Source: Nocardia nova
GTDB lineage: Bacteria > Actinomycetota > Actinomycetes > Mycobacteriales > Mycobacteriaceae
Assembly: GCF_002933465.1 (NCBI RefSeq)
Contig: NZ_PSZE01000016.1
Span: 1-64,000 of the forward strand
Reading direction: 5' to 3'
DNA length: 64,000 bases
Positions within the stretch are counted from its first letter, which is position 1. Each line of letters begins with the position of its first letter. The notes beneath the pieces are model-generated. The model saw only the letters and a list, made by a program, of their open reading frames with translations, did not search any database and was not told the DNA's origin. The translations under genes were made by a program, and so were the position numbers. This document shows, one piece after another, positions 1 through 9,087 of the stretch.

Positions 1-3000
1 GCGGATTTCGATGCGGGGTTGTTCGGTATGTCGCCGCGGGAGGCGTTGGCGACCGATCCGCAGCAGCGGCAGCTGCTGGAGGTGTCGTGGGAGGCGCTGG
101 AGAACGCGGGTATCGATCCGTTGTCGTTGCGGGGCAGCAATACCGGCGTCTACACCGGCATCATGTACAACGACTACGCGACCAGACTCGAGACGGTCCC
201 CGAGGATCTCGAGGCGTATCTGACCAACGGCAGCGCCGCCAGTGTGGCGTCGGGTCGGGTCGCGTACACGTTCGGTTTGGAGGGGCCGGCGGTGTCGGTG
301 GATACCGCCTGCTCGTCGTCGCTGGTGTCGATTCATCTGGCGGTTTCGGCGCTGCGTAGTGGTGAATGCGATCTGGCTCTCGCCGGCGGCGTCACTCTGT
401 TGTCGTCGCCCGCGAGCATCGTGGCGGCGGCCCGGCTGGGGGCGCTGTCGCCGGACGGGCGGTGCCGTTCGTTCGGGTCGGGGGCGAACGGCACCGGCTG
501 GGCCGAGGGTGTGGGTGTCGTTGTGCTGCAACGGTTGTCGGACGCGCAGCAGGCGGGCCTCCCGATTCTGGCGGTGATCCGGTCCACCGCGATCAACCAG
601 GACGGCGCGTCGAACGGTTTGACCGCGCCCAACGGCGCGGCGCAGCAGCGCGTGATCCGGCGCGCCCTCACGTCGGCCGATTTGGCACCGGGTGATGTCG
701 ACGCGGTCGAAGCGCACGGAACCGGCACCGCGCTGGGCGATCCGATCGAGGCGAACGCACTGCTCGAAACCTACGGACAACCCGGTCGCGAACACCCCCT
801 CTACGTGGGCTCGCTCAAATCCAACATCGGCCACAGTCAAGCGGCCGCCGGTGTGGGTGGGGTGATCAAGATGGTGCAGGCGTTGCGGGCGGGTGTATTG
901 CCGGTGTCCTTGCACGCGGATGTGCCGAGTGAGCATGTGGACTGGTCGGGCGGTGCGGTGCGGGTGTTGTCGGAGTCGGTCTTGTGGCCCGAGGTCGGCA
1001 GACCGCGGCGGGTGGGAGTGTCGGCGTTCGGGGTGAGTGGGACCAACGCGCATGTGATCCTCGAGCAGGCACCGGTTTCCGCGACCGGAGCAGTCGAACC
1101 CGCGACCGTGGGTACGACAGGCCCCAGTACCGACGAGTCCGCTCCGGCGACGGGCGTGGCGCCCGCGTCCGCCGCCTGGCTGGTGAGTGCGAATTCGGCT
1201 GCGGCACTGCGGCGGCAGGCGCGCCGCCTGGCCACCCATGTGCGTGCCCACCCCGGTATCGACGTCGCCGCGGCGGCGCGGACGTTGGCGACCGGCCGCG
1301 CCCGGCTCGGCCACCGCGCCGTCGTCATCGGCCGCACCGCGGGCGAATTCGCCGACCGCCTCGACGCTTTCGCCGACGAGCGGCCCGACGAGACCGTCGT
1401 CCACGGCCTCGCCGTGTCGCGGCAGCGCGTCGCCTTCGTCTATCCGGGCCACGGGTCCCAGTGGGCCGGGATGGCCACCGGCTTGCTGGATACCTCCCCG
1501 GTTTTCGCGGCCGCGGTCGCCCGATGCGCCGACGCCCTCTCCCTGCACCTCGATTGGGATGTGGCCGAACTGCTGCGCTCGGGTGCGGGCACCCTGGCCG
1601 GCCGATCGAAGGTCGAGGTCGATCAGCCCGCCCTGTGGACGGTGATGATGGGTCTGACGGCGCTGTGGGAATCGGCCGGGATCATCCCCGATGTAGTGAT
1701 CGGCCACAGTCAGGGCGAGGTGGCCGCGGCCTGCGCCGCGGGCATCCTGAGCCTCGCGGAAGGCGCGCGCATCGTGGCTGTGCGCAGCACATTGCTCGCC
1801 CGCCTGGTCGGGCGCGGCGCGATGGCATCGCTCGCGCTGCCGCAGGAACGAGCCCGGGAGCTGCTGCGCGAGGTGAGCGGGGTCGATATCGCGACGGTGA
1901 ACGGCACCGGGGCCGTGGTGGTCTCGGGCGATTCGGACGGTATCGACCGGCTGATCGCCACCTGCGCGGCCGATGGAATCCGGGCTCGCCGGCTCGACGC
2001 CGAATTGGCCGGCCACTCGCCGGTCGTCGACGCCGTGGCGCAGGATCTGCTCGCCGAACTCGGTGAGGTGCGACGGAAACCGGCGACGGTCCGGATGATC
2101 TCGACGGTGACCGGTGCGCCGGTGTCCGCCGACGAACTCGACGCCGGGTACTGGTACCGGAACTTGCGCGAAACCGTGCAGTTCCACACCGCCGCCGGAG
2201 TCGCGATCGACAGCGGGTGCGATGTTTTCGTCGAGGTGAGCCCGCATCCGGTGCTGACCGGCCCGCTGGCGACCACCATCGAGAACTCCGCCTCGCCGGA
2301 TGGGCTGACCACCGCGACGCTGCGACGCGACGAGGGAGACCTGGCCCGATTCCTGCAGTCCGCGGCGGAGCTGGAGGTCGGCGGGGTGTCCGTGGACTGG
2401 TCGGCCTTGGTGACCGGCACGACACCGATTCCGTTGCCCACCTACGACTTCGAGCGACGCCGATACTGGCTCGACGGTACCGTCGCGCTGCCGGGGGTCA
2501 CCTCGGTCACCGGGGACGACGACCGCTTCGGCGACGACGAAACCCGCGGCGCGGCCCTGGCGGAGCTGCCGGACGGACAGCGTCTGACCGCGGTGCGCGA
2601 ATTGGTCGAGGCGGAGATACGGACGGTGCTGCGGCTGGAACCGGACGATGAACTCGTCGTCGAGTCGCCGCTCAAGGAATTGGGGTTCGAGTCGGTCTCG
2701 GCGGTGGATCTCACCAGACGGCTGAGCCGGGCGACCGGTCTGCGGCTCCCCACCACGCTGGCCTTCGAACATCCCAGCCCCGAGGCCATTGCCGCGCACA
2801 TCTCCACGCTGCTCGGTGCGACTCGACGCGCGGATGTCGCGGACCTGGTCGACCGGCTCGCAGCGGCGCTGCGCGACGGCGTGGCCGACGACTCCGCCCT
2901 GCTGCGATTGCGGGCCGTCCTCGCCGATGCCGGGCCGTCCGGCGACATCGATCCCGGGGGCGACCTCGGCCAGGACATCGACCTCGACCAAGCCAGTGAC

Positions 3001-3042
3001 GACGAACTGTTCGACATCGTCGACGTCGGGAGGAATTCGTGA
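1..3042 (+). CDS. Type I modular polyketide synthase, KS-AT-ACP module (5' end outside window)
   Basis: The reading frame is open from base 1, so the gene starts upstream; 1013 residues are visible. Order: ketosynthase with active Cys104 (DTACSSS) and His239/His278 (EAHGTGT, SNIGHS); acyltransferase with Ser570 in GHSQG; acyl carrier protein with Ser898 in GFESVS; and an acidic C-terminal docking tail ending near SDDELFDIVD. There is no ketoreductase, dehydratase or enoylreductase between AT and ACP, so this module should leave a beta-keto group. The AT has LAGH at 669-672 where methylmalonyl ATs have YASH and malonyl ATs HAFH; XAGH is reported for ethylmalonyl-type or other unusual extenders. 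The stop overlaps the next PKS start by 4 bp (GTGA), so the two subunits are co-translated and probably dock. Confidence 0.95.
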   Translation, partial: ADFDAGLFGMSPREALATDPQQRQLLEVSWEALENAGIDPLSLRGSNTGVYTGIMYNDYATRLETVPEDLEAYLTNGSAASVASGRVAYTFGLEGPAVSVDTACSSSLVSIHLAVSALRSGECDLALAGGVTLLSSPASIVAAARLGALSPDGRCRSFGSGANGTGWAEGVGVVVLQRLSDAQQAGLPILAVIRSTAINQDGASNGLTAPNGAAQQRVIRRALTSADLAPGDVDAVEAHGTGTALGDPIEANALLETYGQPGREHPLYVGSLKSNIGHSQAAAGVGGVIKMVQALRAGVLPVSLHADVPSEHVDWSGGAVRVLSESVLWPEVGRPRRVGVSAFGVSGTNAHVILEQAPVSATGAVEPATVGTTGPSTDESAPATGVAPASAAWLVSANSAAALRRQARRLATHVRAHPGIDVAAAARTLATGRARLGHRAVVIGRTAGEFADRLDAFADERPDETVVHGLAVSRQRVAFVYPGHGSQWAGMATGLLDTSPVFAAAVARCADALSLHLDWDVAELLRSGAGTLAGRSKVEVDQPALWTVMMGLTALWESAGIIPDVVIGHSQGEVAAACAAGILSLAEGARIVAVRSTLLARLVGRGAMASLALPQERARELLREVSGVDIATVNGTGAVVVSGDSDGIDRLIATCAADGIRARRLDAELAGHSPVVDAVAQDLLAELGEVRRKPATVRMISTVTGAPVSADELDAGYWYRNLRETVQFHTAAGVAIDSGCDVFVEVSPHPVLTGPLATTIENSASPDGLTTATLRRDEGDLARFLQSAAELEVGGVSVDWSALVTGTTPIPLPTYDFERRRYWLDGTVALPGVTSVTGDDDRFGDDETRGAALAELPDGQRLTAVRELVEAEIRTVLRLEPDDELVVESPLKELGFESVSAVDLTRRLSRATGLRLPTTLAFEHPSPEAIAAHISTLLGATRRADVADLVDRLAAALRDGVADDSALLRLRAVLADAGPSGDIDPGGDLGQDIDLDQASDDELFDIVDVGRNS

Positions 3043-6000
3043 CCATCGCAACCCCGCCCCGCGCATCCGGCGATCAGCCCGGCACCTCGCGCGAAGCGAA
3101 ACTGCGCGCCTACCTGAAAAAGGCGATCGCCGAGACTCAGGACCTGCGCGCCGAACTCCAGCGGCTGCGCTCCGCCGCGGTCGAGCCGATCGCGGTGGTG
3201 GGGATGGGCTGCCGGTATCCCGGCGGGGTCCGTTCGGCGGACGAGCTGTGGGATCTGGTCGCCGGTGGTATGGACGCGATCGGCCCGTGGCCGGCCGACC
3301 GCGGCTGGGATGCCGACGGGCTGTTCGACGAGGACCCCACGCGGGTGGGGGCGTCGTATGTGCGGTCGGGTGGATTCATTTCCGGTGTGGCGGATTTCGA
3401 TGCGGGGTTGTTCGGTATGTCGCCGCGGGAGGCGTTGGCGACCGATCCGCAGCAGCGGCAGCTGCTGGAGGTGTCGTGGGAGGCGCTGGAGAACGCGGGT
3501 ATCGATCCGTTGTCGTTGCGGGGCAGCAATACCGGCGTCTACACCGGCATCGTCGCCGACGATTACGGCGACGGTTACTGGTCCGCGATTCCGCCGGAAT
3601 TGGAGGGGTATCTGGGTGTCGGCACGTCGGCGAGCGTGGCATCGGGGCGGGTGGCGTACACGTTCGGTTTGGAGGGGCCGGCGGTGTCGGTGGATACCGC
3701 TTGCTCCTCGTCGCTGGTGTCGATACACCTGGCCGTCACGGCACTGCGCACAGGTGAATGCGATCTGGCTCTGGCCGGCGGGGTGACCCTGCTGACCTCA
3801 CCTGCCGGATTCATCGAGTTCTCCCGGCAGCGAGGGTTGTCGCCGGATGGGCGGTGCCGTTCGTTCGGGGCCGGGGCGAACGGCACCGGCTGGGCCGAGG
3901 GCGTGGGAGTGGTTGTGCTGCAACGGCTGTCGGATGCGCAGCGATCGGGGCGTGAAGTACTGGCCGTGATTCGCTCCACCGCGATCAACCAGGACGGCGC
4001 TTCCAACGGACTGACCGCGCCCAACGGCGCCGCGCAGCAGCGGGTGATACGCCGGGCGCTGACGGCCGCGGGATTGGACGCGGCCGAGATCGACGCGGTC
4101 GAGGCGCACGGAACCGGCACTACGTTGGGCGATCCGATCGAAGCGAACGCGCTGATCCAGACCTATGGGCGGGCCGAGCGCCGCCATCCGCTGTATATCG
4201 GGTCCCTCAAATCGAATATTGGCCACACCGCGGCCGCGGCGGGTGTCGGTGGGGTGATCAAGATGGTCGGTGCGTTGCGGGCGGGTGTGATGCCGGCGTC
4301 GTTGCACGCGGCTGTGCCGAGCGAGCATGTGGATTGGCCGGCGGATGCGGTGCGGGTGTTGTCGGAGTCGGTGGCGTGGCCGGATACGGGCCGCCCGCGC
4401 CGGGTGGGGGTGTCGGCGTTCGGGGTGAGTGGGACGAATGCGCACCTGATCCTGGAGCAAGCACCGGTAGTCGAGACCGGGACGATCGCGACCGGTGGTG
4501 ACAGCGATGCGGCGGCCCGCACCGGAACGACGGCCTGGTTGCTGTCCGCCCACACGGATGCGGCATTGCGGCGTCAGGCGCGCGACCTCGCCGACCATGT
4601 ACGCCGTCATCCGCGGGCCGATCCGGCGGATATCGCCCGCGGTCTCCTCACCGGCCGAGCGCGCCTGGCGCACCGAGCGACGGTGATCGGCTCCGGCGCA
4701 GCCGAATTCGCCGATCGGCTGACGAGCTTGGCCGAAGGCGCGCCAGCTCCCACCGCGGTGTCCGGCAGGGTGCGACGCGGCGGTGTCGTCGGCTATCTGT
4801 TCACCGGTCAGGGCAGCCAGCGGCCCGGAATGGGAGCTGCGCTCGCGCGACGCTTTCCCGTGTTCTCGGAAACCTACGAGCAGATCCTCGCCGTGCTGGA
4901 TGATCGGCTGCGCGGGCGGATCGATGGTTCGCTGGCCGCCCTCGTCCGGGACGCGCACGATCCGGTGGCCTCGGCACGGACCGTCATCGCGCAGCCCGCA
5001 CTGTTCGCGTTCGAGGTCGCGTTGTTCCGCCTGCTCGAATCCTGGGGTGCGGTACCGGATTACGTCTGCGGTCACTCGATCGGCGAGATCTCCGCCGCGC
5101 ACGTATCCGGAATGCTCACCCTCGAGGCCGCGGCCGGACTCGTGGCCGAGCGTGCTGCCCGCATGCAGGAACTCCCGTCGGCCGGTGCGATGCTCGCGGT
5201 GGAAATGTCTGTGGCGGAGCTGGATTCGGCCGCGCCCGGGTGGCACGACGTGGTCGATCTCGCCGCGGTCAACGGGCCCACGGCGATCGTGGTATCCGGG
5301 TCGGCCGATGGCATCGAGAAGGTGCGCGACACCGTGCTGGCGCACGGGCGCCGAGTGCGAAGGCTCGAGGTCAGCCACGCCTTCCATTCCCGGTGCATGG
5401 ATCCCATGCTCGACGGGTTCGGAAAGGCCATAGCCGCACTGCCTTTCGGCCAGCCGTCGATTCCACTGGTGTCCACGGTGAGCGCCACGGTCGTCCCCGC
5501 CGACGCGATCGCCACCCCCGAGTACTGGGTGCGCCAGGTCCGGCAGCCGGTGCTGTTCCACGAGGCCGTGCGCGAGCTGGTCCGGCTCGGTGTCACCGAC
5601 CTGGTGGAAATCGGTCCCGACGCGCATCTCACACCCTCCGCGATCGCCACCGTGTCCGCCACGGACAGCACGGGCCCCACCGTGACGGCCACCGCACGCC
5701 GGGACCGCTCCGAGGTCGATACGGTGCTGGCCACCGCCGCCCGCTTGGAGTTGGCGGGCGCCGAGATCGACTGGGGCAGGATCGCCGGACCCGGCCCGGC
5801 GGCGGTGGGCCTACCCACCTATCCGTTCGAGCGGGAAACTTACTGGCTGCCACCGGGGCCCGCCCTCGTGGGGGTGCGTGGACAGGCCGCCGTGCCCGCG
5901 CTGCCGGTCGCGGCCGCACCCGAGCCCGATCCGCAGCCGCTGTCCGACGCCGATCTGCTCGAACTGGTCCGCCGGGCTACCGCCGGAGTGCTCGGACTCC

Positions 6001-7043
6001 CCGATGTGAGCCGGGTCCGGGCAGAGGTGCCGTTCGCCGAGCTGGGCATGACCTCGCTCGCCGCTGTCGAGTTGACCGAGCAACTGCGGGCACACCTGGG
6101 ATTCGCGCTCGCGGCGAGCGCGCCGATCGAATATCCCACGCCGGCGGCGCTGGCCGACCACCTGCGGGCGAACAGCACCGACGCGGCGCACCCGGCCGGT
6201 GACGGTTCGCTGCCCGCGCTGTATCTCGAACTCAACCGGGCGGGGGAGATCGCGGCCGCCGCGGCCTTGATCACCGCGGCATCGCACACCCGGCCCCGAT
6301 TCGGACTTGGCGATATCCGCACCGCCACACCGCCTCCGGTCCGGCTCGCCGCCGGCGATGGCGCACCGCCGGTCATCTGCTTCCCGGCGCTGACCGCGAT
6401 GTCGGGCCCGCACGAATTCGCCGGATTCGCCCGGGCTTTCGGCGATCGCCATCCGGTCTACGCCATGGAAGCCCCGGGGTTTCGCGCCGATTCGGCGGTG
6501 CCGGAGGATCTGCGCACCTATTTGCACGCGCAGCTGACGACGATTCTCGACACGGTCGGTGATCGGGACTTCTTCCTGGTCGGCCGGTCTCTGGGCGGCT
6601 GTGTCGCGCACGCGGTGGCCGCCGAACTGGTCGCCGCCCAGCGGCCGCCGCGCGGGGTGGCGCTGATCGACACCTACCCGATCGACACCCCGGCCCGGAC
6701 GGGCAAACAGTGGTGGATGCCCGCACTCATCGACGGTATGGTGCGGCGCATCGACGATCTGGCGCTCGAGCTGTCGGCGCATCGGCTCACGACGATGGGT
6801 GCCTATCTTCGGCTCACCGCTGAGCTGGCCGACCAGCCGATTCCGGTGCCCACACTGTTGGTGCGCGCCCGAGATCCCTTGCCGGGGATGCCTGGAGAGG
6901 ATGCGGATTGGCAGGCGGACTGGCCGCACGCCGACCACACCGCCGATGTCGCGGGCGATCACTATTCGGTGCTGGAGGAGGGTTCCGCCGGGACCGCCGG
7001 CGCGGTCGCCGGGTGGATCAGCACGCTGGATGGTGGGCGCTGA
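3039..7043 (+). CDS. Type I polyketide synthase, terminal module KS-AT-ACP-TE
   Basis: 1334 aa with a GTG start overlapping the upstream stop. Order: coiled-coil N-terminal docking helix (about 15-48); KS with Cys222; malonyl-type AT with Ser680 in GHSIGE and HAFH at 780-783; ACP with Ser1006 (GMTSLAAVEL); C-terminal alpha/beta-hydrolase thioesterase with Ser1184 in GRSLGG, a LIDTYP Asp and His1308 in GDHYSVL. It should accept the chain from the preceding subunit, add a malonyl unit without reduction, and release by hydrolysis or cyclisation. Two consecutive unreduced modules give a polyketo terminus, a chemistry that often ends in pyrone, tetronate or aldol rings (inference). The GRSLGG nucleophile elbow differs from the usual GHSAGG of PKS thioesterases. 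Confidence 0.95.
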   Translation: MTIATPPRASGDQPGTSREAKLRAYLKKAIAETQDLRAELQRLRSAAVEPIAVVGMGCRYPGGVRSADELWDLVAGGMDAIGPWPADRGWDADGLFDEDPTRVGASYVRSGGFISGVADFDAGLFGMSPREALATDPQQRQLLEVSWEALENAGIDPLSLRGSNTGVYTGIVADDYGDGYWSAIPPELEGYLGVGTSASVASGRVAYTFGLEGPAVSVDTACSSSLVSIHLAVTALRTGECDLALAGGVTLLTSPAGFIEFSRQRGLSPDGRCRSFGAGANGTGWAEGVGVVVLQRLSDAQRSGREVLAVIRSTAINQDGASNGLTAPNGAAQQRVIRRALTAAGLDAAEIDAVEAHGTGTTLGDPIEANALIQTYGRAERRHPLYIGSLKSNIGHTAAAAGVGGVIKMVGALRAGVMPASLHAAVPSEHVDWPADAVRVLSESVAWPDTGRPRRVGVSAFGVSGTNAHLILEQAPVVETGTIATGGDSDAAARTGTTAWLLSAHTDAALRRQARDLADHVRRHPRADPADIARGLLTGRARLAHRATVIGSGAAEFADRLTSLAEGAPAPTAVSGRVRRGGVVGYLFTGQGSQRPGMGAALARRFPVFSETYEQILAVLDDRLRGRIDGSLAALVRDAHDPVASARTVIAQPALFAFEVALFRLLESWGAVPDYVCGHSIGEISAAHVSGMLTLEAAAGLVAERAARMQELPSAGAMLAVEMSVAELDSAAPGWHDVVDLAAVNGPTAIVVSGSADGIEKVRDTVLAHGRRVRRLEVSHAFHSRCMDPMLDGFGKAIAALPFGQPSIPLVSTVSATVVPADAIATPEYWVRQVRQPVLFHEAVRELVRLGVTDLVEIGPDAHLTPSAIATVSATDSTGPTVTATARRDRSEVDTVLATAARLELAGAEIDWGRIAGPGPAAVGLPTYPFERETYWLPPGPALVGVRGQAAVPALPVAAAPEPDPQPLSDADLLELVRRATAGVLGLPDVSRVRAEVPFAELGMTSLAAVELTEQLRAHLGFALAASAPIEYPTPAALADHLRANSTDAAHPAGDGSLPALYLELNRAGEIAAAAALITAASHTRPRFGLGDIRTATPPPVRLAAGDGAPPVICFPALTAMSGPHEFAGFARAFGDRHPVYAMEAPGFRADSAVPEDLRTYLHAQLTTILDTVGDRDFFLVGRSLGGCVAHAVAAELVAAQRPPRGVALIDTYPIDTPARTGKQWWMPALIDGMVRRIDDLALELSAHRLTTMGAYLRLTAELADQPIPVPTLLVRARDPLPGMPGEDADWQADWPHADHTADVAGDHYSVLEEGSAGTAGAVAGWISTLDGGR

Positions 7044-7963
7044 TGGCGATACCTGCCGTCGTCCTGCTGCGGGCCGGTGGCTGGCATCCCGGATCGGTAG
7101 TGGGGCGTGACTATTCGGCGCGGCGATGGGCCGACGATGTGGTCGCCCGGGCCGAGGCGTTGCAGCGCGCGGCGTACCCGCCGCACTATCTCGGTATCGA
7201 CACCATCGCCCATGCGCACGACGGACGCGGCAGCTGGCAGCTGGTTGCGGTCGACGCGTTGTCGATCGCGCGACGGCTGCGGACCGCCCGCCCGCGCAGC
7301 ACCCTGGTGCCCACGGTGACCGTCGCCGATCTCGAGGACACTTCGCTCGAGATTCCCGGCATCGGGGGTGGGCTGGATCTGCAGGTCCGGGTGACGAACC
7401 GCTTCGTGGGCTCGGAGCCGATGCCGGAACCCACACCACCCGATATCGACCTGACCGACCCGGAGATCCTGCGTGGCATGGATATCCGTTTCACCGCTGC
7501 GGCGCGGACACTCGCCTTGGTGCGCGCGCGGTGGGCACCGCACGGGCATGCCCCCAGACTGTGGGCACTGGCGCACATGACGATTCCGTACCGGCTCGCG
7601 GCCGAGGCCTGCGACGATGTGGCGCTCACGCCCCGGACACCCGAGCAGTCCCGAGCCATCCTGGCGGAGGTCCGTGCCCTGGAGTCCGAACGCAGCCGCC
7701 CGCTACGGAAATTCGCCGATGTGACGGTATGCGTCGACGACGCCCCCGGCGCGGCGGCGCGTCGAATGGCCGAACTCGACCGCCTTGCAGGGACGCCGCT
7801 GCGGTCCGATGCGGCGGTGGTGGTCGGCACCGGCGCGGATCTGGTGGCGCAGTGCGAGCAATGGCTGGCCGCGGGCTTCGACGGAATCAGATTCCGGCCG
7901 TGCGGCGAGGCCGATCTGCACTGCCTGGCCGACACGGTGCTGCCGCGCCTCACCCGAGGTTGA
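7043..7963 (+). CDS. Luciferase-like (LLM) flavin-oxidoreductase homologue coupled to the PKS
   Basis: 306 aa; the ATG overlaps the PKS stop by one base (TGATG), so translation is coupled. The C-terminal half shows LLM-family features: an ACDDVALTP segment followed by EQSRAILAEVRALE, PLRKFADVTVCVDD, and a final VVGTGADLVAQCEQWLAAG block that matches the family's GTPEQVADxLxxWxxAG strand. The N-terminal half is degenerate and shorter than NtaA/SnaA-type enzymes (about 430 aa), so FMN binding is uncertain. From position it may oxidise the released polyketide or act as a non-catalytic partner. The longer frame open from 6908 lies inside the thioesterase and is not used as the start. Confidence 0.7.
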   Translation: MAIPAVVLLRAGGWHPGSVVGRDYSARRWADDVVARAEALQRAAYPPHYLGIDTIAHAHDGRGSWQLVAVDALSIARRLRTARPRSTLVPTVTVADLEDTSLEIPGIGGGLDLQVRVTNRFVGSEPMPEPTPPDIDLTDPEILRGMDIRFTAAARTLALVRARWAPHGHAPRLWALAHMTIPYRLAAEACDDVALTPRTPEQSRAILAEVRALESERSRPLRKFADVTVCVDDAPGAAARRMAELDRLAGTPLRSDAAVVVGTGADLVAQCEQWLAAGFDGIRFRPCGEADLHCLADTVLPRLTRG

Positions 7964-8162
7964 CGCCACATAAGACGCCGAACCCGGTTGTCCCGCAAGC
8001 ACTTCGAAACCATGCGCGGCAGTGGACGGAATGCCCGTTCGACTACACTCGTCGGCACCCGCGGTCAAGTGCGATGCACCCCTATTTCCGGGCCGTGGCA
8101 CCGGCATTTCCTCGCACTGCTTAGGGGTGATATGCGCGCGACGCGGTTGTTAGCGTCCGAAC

Positions 8163-9050
8163 ATGAGCGAAAACCCAACTCCCGCAGCGAAAACGGTCGT
8201 GATCACCGGCACATCCTCCGGTGTCGGCCTCGCGGCCGCGGTCGCCGCCGCCCAGGCCGGATTCACCGTAGTCGCCACCGCGCGCGACCTCGATCGCACC
8301 GACGCCCTGCGCGAGGCTGCCGCCGCGGCCGGCGTGGAGCTCGACATCCGCCGCCTCGACGTCACCGAACCGGACAGCATCGAGGAGACGATCTCCGGAG
8401 TGCTCGACACCTACGGCCGGCTGGACGCGGTGGTGAACAATGCCGGAGTCGGCAGCATCGGCACGCTGGAATTGCTGAGCCTGGAACAGATCCGGGCCGG
8501 TATGGAGGTCAACTTCTTCGGTGTGCTCGCGGTGAGCCGGGCCGCACTGCCGCATCTGCGCGCGGCCGGTGGGCGTCTGGTCACCGTGGGTAGCGCCTAC
8601 GGCGCGGTCGGCCAGCCGTTCAACGAGGCGTACTGCGCCGGTAAGGCCGCGACCGAAACGTATCTGGAGGCATTGGCGGCCGTGGCGGCGGAGGTGGGGG
8701 TGACGGTGTCGGTCGTGCAGCCGGGCCCGATCGCCTCCTCGTTCGGCGACAACATGCCCATCGATCGGGTGGCGTTGCGCGCGGCCGCCGACGCCGGGCC
8801 GTACAAGGTCGCCTACGCGAACTATCTGGCCTACCTGCCCGGCATGATCGCCGACGCGGTCCAGACCTCGGCGGAGGTCGCCGAGTACGTGCTGTACGCG
8901 CTGACCGACCCCGCGCCGCCCTTCCGCATCCAAACCTCGGAGTTCTCCAGGAATTTCGTGGCCGACAAACTCGCCGACATCGATGGTTCGGCAGTGCAGG
9001 CGATCACCCGGCAGTGGCTGGGATCGGCGAATACGGGTGTCAACCCCTAG
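8163..9050 (+). CDS. Short-chain dehydrogenase/reductase (SDR)
   Basis: 295 aa, classical SDR. The N-terminal Rossmann motif TGTSSGVG (about 14-21) binds NAD(P)(H); VVNNAG is the structural motif; the catalytic pair is YCAGK with an upstream VGSAYG serine. The residue after the second beta strand is Arg (TARDLDR), which suggests NADP(H). It stands alone, 199 bp after the PKS-linked LLM gene and on the same strand, so it could be a tailoring ketoreductase for the polyketide, but nothing in the sequence fixes a substrate. Confidence 0.88.
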   Translation: MSENPTPAAKTVVITGTSSGVGLAAAVAAAQAGFTVVATARDLDRTDALREAAAAAGVELDIRRLDVTEPDSIEETISGVLDTYGRLDAVVNNAGVGSIGTLELLSLEQIRAGMEVNFFGVLAVSRAALPHLRAAGGRLVTVGSAYGAVGQPFNEAYCAGKAATETYLEALAAVAAEVGVTVSVVQPGPIASSFGDNMPIDRVALRAAADAGPYKVAYANYLAYLPGMIADAVQTSAEVAEYVLYALTDPAPPFRIQTSEFSRNFVADKLADIDGSAVQAITRQWLGSANTGVNP

Positions 9051-9087
9051 CTTTCACGCGATCCGGACGGCATTTCTGGGGTAACTG

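Noticed and set aside
333..3728. Long minus-strand open frames antisense to the PKS (for example 2442-3728)
   Set aside because: Arg/Pro-rich shadow frames of high-GC coding DNA with no family motifs; the plus-strand PKS explains the region.
3798..5627. 609-codon minus-strand frame over the second PKS gene
   Set aside because: Low-complexity antisense shadow opposite KS and AT motifs on the plus strand.
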